Part shown: piece after piece, positions 53,279 through 58,782 of the stretch | Numbering within the stretch: position 1 is the first letter of the stretch | How the letters are laid out: each line of letters begins with the position of its first letter | Source: JBBRDU01 sp038230335 | GTDB taxonomy: Bacteria; Verrucomicrobiota; Verrucomicrobiia; Chthoniobacterales; UBA10450 | DNA: 64,000 nt | Assembly: GCA_038230335.1 (NCBI GenBank) | Contig: JBBRNL010000004.1 | Coordinates: forward strand, 124,001-188,000 | Direction of reading: 5' to 3' | Notes under the pieces: model-generated | What the model saw: only the letters and a program-made list of their open reading frames with translations | What the model was told of the DNA's origin: nothing | Database searches by the model: none | Position numbers and translations under genes: made by a program

Positions 53279-53314
53279 ACGCGCGGATCGGAGGCAAATC
53301 ACGCCATTTTTTTT
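53279..53314 (-). promoter_or_regulatory. Shared A-tract/TGGCG-N17-GCGCGT element, copy at the RHS gene
   Basis: On the minus strand eight A are followed by TGGCGTGATTTGC and then GCGCGT, with 17 bp between ATGGCG (53307-53302) and GCGCGT (53284-53279). The ATG of the RHS gene is 20 bp away. The same two boxes with identical spacing occur at 57441-57476 and 58042-58077. Confidence 0.55.
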
Positions 53315-53410
53315 ACCTCTCGATGGAGGCGACCTATGGGCTCGCCGCGCGCCGGAGAGGCGCGAAGCTCCTGCCGGATTAGCGCGCAGGAAAGGGGGCG
53401 AGCGCCGGCC

Positions 53411-53440
53411 GCCTCAAGAAGTCGACCTCATCGTTGCCCG
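53411..53440. other. Possible remnant of the 3' end of a tail-protein gene
   Basis: About 30 bp here match the sequence around the stop of the gene at 56367-56804 (56351-56380) with few differences: CTCAAG..GTCGACCT.ATCGTTGCCC. The stop codon position is altered and no reading frame is kept. It may be a trace of duplication in the cluster. Confidence 0.35.
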
Positions 53441-53472
53441 GGTTTCAATCGCCCCTCGGCTGCGTTGCGAAG

Positions 53473-53892
53473 TTATGGCGTGCTGCTCGGTGTCGCCCCT
53501 TCCTCGACGCACTTCATCGCGGTGGTGCTATACCAGATTATCGGATCCGAAGCGCCTTCGATACGCATGACGCCGGCGATTCGCTCCGGTCCTACGACCC
53601 CGCGAAAGACGTGCTTCCACGTTGGGCTGGAAATCTCCACACTAAAATCCTGGCCGACAAGGGTGCCTTTGACTGTGCCCGGTTGGCCGTTATACCGCGC
53701 CGTTCCGGTAATTTCCGTTCCGTTTTGGGTCAGGTCCACCTCGACGTGGGCCGTCGGGCTCTCCTGCTCGATGTTCCACTTTCCGCTGACATCCCATCGC
53801 ACGCACAGCGCGAGGGCCGGAGAAGACGAAATCGCTAATAGTGCGCCGACTAATATCGCAAGACCCGATGCGGCCCTAGTCCTCATTCTCAT
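53473..53892 (-). CDS. Small exported two-Cys beta-rich protein
   Basis: The 139-residue protein has a signal peptide (MRMRTRAASGLAILVGALLAISSSPALA). Its mature part starts CVRWDVSGKW and ends with a cysteine in TTAMKC, suggesting one disulfide. In between are short strands with the pattern DLTQNGTEITGTARY, which resembles a lipocalin-like barrel. The gene at 55430 has a similar half (CQQWNV, DLHQNATVITGTA, TVKGNHF, THMEC), so the two are paralogs. It is the last gene of the leftward cluster. The longer frame to 53970 is not used because it has no signal peptide at its start. Confidence 0.65.
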   Translation of the reverse strand: MRMRTRAASGLAILVGALLAISSSPALALCVRWDVSGKWNIEQESPTAHVEVDLTQNGTEITGTARYNGQPGTVKGTLVGQDFSVEISSPTWKHVFRGVVGPERIAGVMRIEGASDPIIWYSTTAMKCVEEGATPSSTP

Positions 53893-53927
53893 GGTTCCCC
53901 CTTTAGCGCCCTTCGTTTTGCGCCACT

Positions 53928-54371
53928 TCAGTTCGACGTATCTTCCTTTTCGTTCTCCTTGTGGTGCCACTTCTTTTTTTCCTGCTGCTGCTCTTTCTTT
54001 TTGTGGTCTTTGGTCGAACTCTGATCCTCAGTCCGGTTAGCTGACCCTGAAGACGGGTCAAAGCCGACGCCAAAGCGCGAAGGCGTGGGTGTTGCCGTAG
54101 GTGCTGACCCCGCAACCGAGTTTTGCTTCTTCTTCTTTTTCTTGTAGTCCTTGGTCGAATTCTGACCCTCAGTCCCGTTAGCTCTCCCTGAAGAGGGGGT
54201 TGGCGTCGACTTTGGTTTAAGATTACCGGATGCGTCCGCTTCGAAATAGGGCAAGAGCAGAGTGGGTGCTGGCGTAGCCGATATCTCCGTAATCTCCGCA
54301 ATCGAGGTCGACGCAATGCCGAGCAGAAGCGCCGTGCTTAAACTACCGATGTAAAATCTTTTCTTGTTCAT
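53928..54371 (-). CDS. Small exported protein with Lys/His/acidic tail
   Basis: The 147-residue protein begins with a signal peptide (MNKKRFYIGSLSTALLLGIASTSIA). It continues with low-complexity Ser/Thr/Pro-rich stretches (TPTPSSGRANGTEGQNSTK) and ends in a charged tail (KKKEQQQEKKKWHHKENEK). It is a paralog of the gene at 56367-56804: both begin MNK(K/R)R(F/L)Y(I/L)G, contain LLPYFE, and end in a Lys/His/acidic tail. A GGAG Shine-Dalgarno sequence precedes ATG 54371. A perfect TATAAT (minus strand, 54406-54401) lies 30 bp upstream, so it may have its own promoter. Confidence 0.65.
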   Translation of the reverse strand: MNKKRFYIGSLSTALLLGIASTSIAEITEISATPAPTLLLPYFEADASGNLKPKSTPTPSSGRANGTEGQNSTKDYKKKKKKQNSVAGSAPTATPTPSRFGVGFDPSSGSANRTEDQSSTKDHKKKEQQQEKKKWHHKENEKEDTSN

Positions 54372-54443
54372 ATGCTGTATCTCCGGTTTAGGTGGCAAGT
54401 ATTATAGACCTGATTCTCATTGTCATGGTTTCCTTCGTTCATC

Positions 54444-55454
54444 TCAATCCGTCGTCAGTGACCCCATTTGCACGACTTCCAAGTCACTGCCTTTCACACG
54501 CTTGATGGCGCCCAATGCCTCATCGTCCCAGCGATCGTCGGGCGCGCCGGAGATAAACCAGTCGCCGCCGTTGTCGGCCAGGATCATGCCGTAGGTTTTC
54601 AGGCAACGCAGAATCACCTGCGCCGATTCGGGAAATTTGGAGATGTCGTAACCGGCTTTCAACCGCACGCGCAAGCCCATCGGCGGCAGCGCTGGGTCTT
54701 TACTGTCGCTGGCCCAGTGGCTGGCGGGCGGCACATAGCCCTTCTGCGTTTTCTGCACGGTGAAGCGCAAGGCGTGGCGAATCTCTTTTTGCTCCATCAC
54801 TTCGTCGAAGCGCACCAGACCGGGGAAAATCGGCAGACCGGCGGCGTCGGCGCTGGTCCAGCCTACCGGACGCGATTTATTGCTTTTAAAATCGAAAACC
54901 GCGCCGCCGGTGGCGCGCCACGCCTTGCCGGCCGGAAAAGCGGCAAACACTTCGTAGAGCTTTTCGTTGTCGCGATCGAGCACCACCACATGGCGGTCGC
55001 CGTCGGCCTTTGGTCCACCTTCGATCGGCGCATCCGGCGGAATTGGGTAGGGACCAGGATCACTTTCGTCCGCGTATTCAAAAGTCAGCGGTACTTTCGG
55101 CTGCGTGCCAGCGACGACGATATAAGGAATACCGAGCGGCGCGCCCTCATAAGGCGCTCCGAAATCCGGATGCAGCGGCTTATCGGCGCCAATGCTTTTG
55201 ATAAAAGCTGGCGATTTGGCGTCAACCGGCAACTTATCGACCGGCGTGTTCCACGGATTATCGTCGGGAAACGGGCGATAGCCGTGCAAGCTCGCGTTAG
55301 GGCCAAGATCGGGCCTGCCTTTTTCCTTTTCGCCAGCGCGCAAGCCAGAGCCCACCACACCATCGGACCAGACCGAGGCGATCAACACCCCCACCAGGCT
55401 CACGGCGAGCCACTTATCGCGGCTCGCACTCAATTGGTTTTCCAGCCCCACCAT
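54444..55454 (-). CDS. Exported protein of unknown function, cluster member
   Basis: The 336-residue protein has a hydrophobic N-terminal segment (WLAVSLVGVLIASVW) and a long mature part rich in Pro, Gly and Asp. It begins YRPFPDDNPWNTPVDKL, includes GDRHVVVLDRDNEKLYEVFAAFPAGKAWRATGGAVFDF, and ends ILADNGGDWFISGAPDDRWDDEALGAIKRV. The Trp/Asn/Asp-rich pattern suggests a carbohydrate-handling or beta-propeller-like exported protein, but I have no family match. The start at 55454 overlaps the stop of the upstream gene by 25 bp, a sign of co-transcription. Confidence 0.7.
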   Translation of the reverse strand: MVGLENQLSASRDKWLAVSLVGVLIASVWSDGVVGSGLRAGEKEKGRPDLGPNASLHGYRPFPDDNPWNTPVDKLPVDAKSPAFIKSIGADKPLHPDFGAPYEGAPLGIPYIVVAGTQPKVPLTFEYADESDPGPYPIPPDAPIEGGPKADGDRHVVVLDRDNEKLYEVFAAFPAGKAWRATGGAVFDFKSNKSRPVGWTSADAAGLPIFPGLVRFDEVMEQKEIRHALRFTVQKTQKGYVPPASHWASDSKDPALPPMGLRVRLKAGYDISKFPESAQVILRCLKTYGMILADNGGDWFISGAPDDRWDDEALGAIKRVKGSDLEVVQMGSLTTD

Positions 55455-56323
55455 TTGAATTTGGTCTTAGCGGCATCATTAACCACGCCGGTGCCCGTGA
55501 TTGCCCTTCCCGAGGATCCAAGTTCGAACACCCCCTTACCCGTTGCCTGCATCTCGGGCTGGCTATACTCGTAGAGCAGAGAGGTGCCGGAAACGTCACC
55601 GCTGAGCGAGCCATTATACTTCGGGTTGCCATTCAAGTCGGTGAAGGCGCCACGGACGGTGTCACCATTCTGCACGAAAATGATTTCGTAATGGCCGCCT
55701 TGGGCGGTCCTCGTCTCCCAGCGGCCGGCCCAACCGGGCGAGACAGCGGGGGCTGCCGGCTTCGGGGGGGTCGCTGGCGCAGTGGTCTTCGCCGGGGCCG
55801 TATCCGCGCACTCCATGTGCGTATCGCTGTGCCAATTTACCTTTACCGAACGGCTCCGTTGTTCGTAACCGGTTCCCTCGATTCTGCCTGAATCCCCGAT
55901 CTCGCCGTTATAAACGCCAGTGGTGTTGTTATCCCAATGAATGATCACGGCGAAATGATTGCCTTTTACCGTGCCGTCGACATCGCCGTTGACGGTCTGG
56001 TTGCTGCCGAAGGTGCGGCCGAGATGAATCGCATCACGCTCCTTTATCACACGCATTACAAAACTCGCCGTCCCCGTAATCACAGTTGCGTTTTGGTGCA
56101 GGTCGAGGTCCACATTGGTCGGGCCTTGTTTTAAACGCCACCCGTGGCCGACGTTCCATTGCTGGCACTGAGCTTCCACCGGAGAAGCCGACAGCGCGAA
56201 AATGGATGTGAACAACAATCCACCAAGCGCCAGGGCAAACCTGTGAGGGATTGTATTGTTTAGGGTTTGGTCGCCGCTTTGGATCACCGGCATCGGCAGA
56301 TTTGGGTGATGTTTTGTTTTCAT
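55430..56323 (-). CDS. Exported beta-rich protein with two similar halves
   Basis: The 297-residue protein has an N-terminal hydrophobic signal (FALALGGLLFTSIFALSASPVEA) after a ~30-residue polar start. The first half begins CQQWNV, has DLHQNATVITGTA and ends HMEC, as in the smaller gene at 53473. A Pro/Ala linker (PAKTTAPATPPKPAAPAV) leads to a second half (WAGRWETRTAQGGHYEIIFVQNGDTVRGAF) with the same strand pattern but no cysteine pair. ATG 56323 gives the MKTK start shared with 57402 and 58002. The function is unknown. Confidence 0.65.
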   Translation of the reverse strand: MKTKHHPNLPMPVIQSGDQTLNNTIPHRFALALGGLLFTSIFALSASPVEAQCQQWNVGHGWRLKQGPTNVDLDLHQNATVITGTASFVMRVIKERDAIHLGRTFGSNQTVNGDVDGTVKGNHFAVIIHWDNNTTGVYNGEIGDSGRIEGTGYEQRSRSVKVNWHSDTHMECADTAPAKTTAPATPPKPAAPAVSPGWAGRWETRTAQGGHYEIIFVQNGDTVRGAFTDLNGNPKYNGSLSGDVSGTSLLYEYSQPEMQATGKGVFELGSSGRAITGTGVVNDAAKTKFKWWGWKTN

Positions 56324-56366
56324 ACGCTTGCTTCCTGAAACGTTTCGTCGGCTCAAGGACGTCGAC

Positions 56367-56804
56367 CTAATCGTTGCCCCGATTCTCTTGGTCGTCGTGA
56401 TGATGGTGTTTATACTTTTCCTTGTGCTTTTGGGAGTGGTCCTCCGTGTCGCTTGATGAGGATTCGGTCGCGTGTTCGGAGGTTTGAGCCGCGCCGGCGT
56501 GGGCAGCCTCTTGCCTCTCCTTTTTTTGCGGCCGGTTCTTATGATTTTTCGTGACACGCTGATTCTCAGTCCCGCCAGTTGTCACGGAGGGCGAGGTTCC
56601 TTTACCGCTGCCTTGTGAGCCAGTCTTTGGGTTGGTGAAAATCAGGCCGTCCGGCGATGTCGACTTCTTTGACAGATCGACTTCGAAATAGGGCAGGAGC
56701 TGCGTGGGTTTTGGCGTGGGTGATGGCTCTGCCATCGAAGTCACCGCAATTCCAAGAAGCACCGCCGTGATGAAACCACCCAGATAGAGTCTTCGCTTGT
56801 TCAT
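56367..56804 (-). CDS. Small exported protein with His/Lys/acidic tail
   Basis: The 145-residue protein begins with a signal peptide (MNKRRLYLGGFITAVLLGIAVTSMA). The short body has LLPYFEVDLSKK, then Ser/Thr/Gly-rich low-complexity sequence. The tail is ESSSSDTEDHSQKHKEKYKH followed by HHHDDQENRGND. The related tail of the gene at 56806 is fused to an Ig-like domain. Its ATG lies 2 bp after the stop of that gene. Dense His and acidic residues at the C-terminus suggest metal or mineral-surface binding, an inference only. Confidence 0.65.
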   Translation of the reverse strand: MNKRRLYLGGFITAVLLGIAVTSMAEPSPTPKPTQLLPYFEVDLSKKSTSPDGLIFTNPKTGSQGSGKGTSPSVTTGGTENQRVTKNHKNRPQKKERQEAAHAGAAQTSEHATESSSSDTEDHSQKHKEKYKHHHHDDQENRGND

Positions 56805-56805
56805 A

Positions 56806-57402
56806 TTAATCGTGACCCTGGTTCTCCTCATCGTCGTGATGGTGCTTGTGCTTATTCTTTTTCTTCTTTTTATGGTGGTCGTCTACGTCGCTCGATGAAG
56901 ACTCATCCGCTTCTGCGCTCGGGGTCGGCGTGGCCAATTGAAGCCCGTTAATGAAGCCGTGTGGTCTGTTAGGATCATTTGCGTCATAAGTATTATGAGA
57001 AGCCCTCCCTGTGACCGTCACGCTGGCCAGGCTCCCGCCGCTGTCGATTAGGGTAAAAAGATTTGTCCCCGGGTGTACTACCACGGCGGCCGAACCTGCA
57101 CTTGCTTTACCAGTAAAGACGAACTGGGGATCGTTATTGCTCTTAAGCATCACTTGCGCGTTCGGGTGGGCCGGCCCCGCATCCCAAGTGACAGTGGTAG
57201 TCGTTTTTCCGCCCTCGGCATTTTGCACGACTTGCGGGTTGGCCGAAATCGTCGGTTTCCGAGTCTTGTTAAGGTCCTTCTGGGCATTCGTCAGCACATC
57301 CGGAATGGCGGGTGGCTGGAAGTCAATCGCAGTCAAAGTCCACGCGGTGCCGAACAGCAGGGCCATGGTCAAACCGGCCATGCGTGAGGTTTTTGTTTTC
57401 AT
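56806..57402 (-). CDS. Exported Ig-like protein with His/Lys/acidic tail
   Basis: The 198-residue protein has a signal peptide (MKTKTSRMAGLTMALLFGTAWTLTA) and a predicted Ig-like/fibronectin-type domain: TTVTWDAGPAHPNAQVMLKS, GSAAVVVHPGTNLFTLIDSGG. It then has a tail containing ESSSSDVDDHHKKKKKNKHK, then HHHDDEENQGHD. The domain is paralogous to the gene at 57559 and the tail to the gene at 56367, so this protein combines both parts. Its leader, from about 57403 to 57515, is similar to that of the 58002 start over 100 bp. It is the first gene of the five- or six-gene leftward run. Confidence 0.7.
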   Translation of the reverse strand: MKTKTSRMAGLTMALLFGTAWTLTAIDFQPPAIPDVLTNAQKDLNKTRKPTISANPQVVQNAEGGKTTTTVTWDAGPAHPNAQVMLKSNNDPQFVFTGKASAGSAAVVVHPGTNLFTLIDSGGSLASVTVTGRASHNTYDANDPNRPHGFINGLQLATPTPSAEADESSSSDVDDHHKKKKKNKHKHHHDDEENQGHD

Positions 57403-57440
57403 ATCCTTTGGGTTCGAAACGGAATCTGGCTTTACCCTGA

Positions 57441-57476
57441 ACGCGCAGACGGGATGCAAATCACGCCAATTTTTTT
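57441..57476 (-). promoter_or_regulatory. Shared A-tract/TGGCG-N17-GCGCGT element, copy at the 56806 gene
   Basis: On the minus strand seven A precede TTGGCG (57469-57464), then 17 bp, then GCGCGT (57446-57441), 39 bp upstream of the ATG at 57402. The sequence from here to the ATG is alignable with that at 58003-58077. Confidence 0.6.
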
Positions 57477-57558
57477 CCGTTTCTCGGCAATCGCCGCGTC
57501 ATGATATGTGGCTGTCACAATCTGATCGCGACGCAAAGGTCGCCTCCTGCAGCGCGCT

Positions 57559-58002
57559 TTATTTGCCGACAACTTGGGCAGTGCCCAGCAGCTGGCCGGA
57601 GTCCATCAGCGTGTAGACATAGACCCGCCCCTTCACCACCTGTACCTGCATCGCGCCTTGGCCGCCTTTCCCGACAACACCGTGGTCCTGGCCATTGACC
57701 TGCAATCGCACTTCAGCATTCGGGTGGCGCGTTCCAGACGCCCAACTAAGGTTGGCCGTGCCGAAGGGAAGCATAGCCGGCACGAGCACCACGGCCGGGT
57801 TCACCTTGATCCTCGAACTCCCAGTGCGTTCCGGTCTCGGCGTGGGATCCGCCGCCTGCATTGGAAACGGCAGGAGCAGGCAGAGTGAGATGAACAAGAA
57901 TCCACCAAGTCCCAAAGCAAATAACCGGGGACGGATGGTTCCTCTTTTGCCAGCTCTGGGGGAAGCCCGCGTAGAAAGGATCGGAGGCTGTTTTGTTTTC
58001 AT
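57559..58002 (-). CDS. Exported Ig-like protein of the cluster
   Basis: The 147-residue protein has a polar start (MKTKQPPILSTRASPRAGKR), a hydrophobic segment (LFALGLGGFLFISLCLLLPF) and one Ig-like domain with ANLSWASGTRHPNAEVRLQV and GRVYVYTLMDSGQLLGTAQVVGK. The W-x-S-G-x-x-H-P-N-A-x-V core is shared with the gene at 56806. It has no charged tail. It is divergent from the ECF sigma factor gene and has its own copy of the shared promoter-like element. Function unknown. Confidence 0.7.
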   Translation of the reverse strand: MKTKQPPILSTRASPRAGKRGTIRPRLFALGLGGFLFISLCLLLPFPMQAADPTPRPERTGSSRIKVNPAVVLVPAMLPFGTANLSWASGTRHPNAEVRLQVNGQDHGVVGKGGQGAMQVQVVKGRVYVYTLMDSGQLLGTAQVVGK

Positions 58003-58041
58003 ATATTCTGGGTTCTGAAACGGAATTGTCTTTAACCGTGA

Positions 58042-58077
58042 ACGCGCAGGCCGGCGGCCAATCACGCCAATTTTTTT
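58042..58077 (-). promoter_or_regulatory. Shared A-tract/TGGCG-N17-GCGCGT element, copy at the 57559 gene
   Basis: Minus-strand seven A, TTGGCG (58070-58065), 17 bp, GCGCGT (58047-58042), 40 bp upstream of ATG 58002. The spacer has GCC where the other copies have GCA or GCC after TGATT(T/G). The divergent ECF sigma factor gene starts about 125 bp to the right. Confidence 0.6.
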
Positions 58078-58203
58078 GTTACTTTTCCCGCAACCGGTGT
58101 GTCATGATCGCGCCAGCGCGGAAAATCTGGATTTGAACCGCGCGAAATTGTCCCGGTGAAATCTTCTTCCCTAGATTCTGGAGCCTCCGAACAGGAGGAC
58201 ACG

Positions 58204-58782
58204 ATGGCAACGCCGGCCAAGGGAGAGGTGACGCAGTGGCTGGTTGCGGGCAGCGCGGGCGACGCTGATGCGCTGGAGTCGTTGCTTCCACTGGTCTACG
58301 AAGAGTTGCACCGCCAGGCCGTCGGCTTTTTCCGCCGGGAACGCGCGGGGCACACCCTGCAACCCACGGCATTGGTGAGCGAGGTTTATCTCCGACTCGT
58401 TAATCAGCACGAGGTGAGTTGGCAAAATCGGGCTCACTTCTTCGGGATCGCCGCCCAAATGATGCGCCGGATCCTGGTGAGTCACGCGCGTGGAAGGGAA
58501 GCGAAAAAGCGAGGCGGCGCCGCCGAGCATATCAGCTTGCCGGAAGAACTGATGGCCGCTTCGGAACGCGATCCAAATCTTCTCGCGCTCGACGATGCCT
58601 TGACCAGGCTGGAGACGCTTGATCCGGAAAAAAGCCGAATGGTGGAGCTGCGTTTCTTTAGCGGATTGTCGGTCGAAGAGACCGCGGAAGTAATGAAGGT
58701 TTCGCCGCGCACGATTGATCGGCAATGGCAGACGGCCAAGGCTTGGTTGCACCGGGAAATCGGCGCGAGCAAAGCGGCGTGA
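58204..58782 (+). CDS. ECF-family sigma factor
   Basis: The 192-residue protein has the compact sigma-2 and sigma-4 regions of the group often paired with Ser/Thr kinases in Acidobacteria, Planctomycetes and Verrucomicrobia. Region 2 holds PLVYEELHRQAVGFFRRERAGHTLQPTALVSEVYLRL; the next helix has NRAHFFGIAAQMMRRILVSHARGREAKKRG; region 4 holds RFFSGLSVEETAEVMKVSPRTIDRQWQTAKAWL. ATG 58204 follows a good Shine-Dalgarno sequence (AGGAGG). Its stop TGA overlaps the kinase GTG by four bases. No anti-sigma gene is visible. It is divergent from the small-protein cluster. Confidence 0.9.
   Translation: MATPAKGEVTQWLVAGSAGDADALESLLPLVYEELHRQAVGFFRRERAGHTLQPTALVSEVYLRLVNQHEVSWQNRAHFFGIAAQMMRRILVSHARGREAKKRGGAAEHISLPEELMAASERDPNLLALDDALTRLETLDPEKSRMVELRFFSGLSVEETAEVMKVSPRTIDRQWQTAKAWLHREIGASKAA

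Noticed and set aside
53279..58077. The shared element as a sigma54 promoter
   Set aside because: TGGC and a following TGC are present, but the distance between the two is two bases short of the sigma54 -24/-12 spacing, and no sigma54 activator is nearby.
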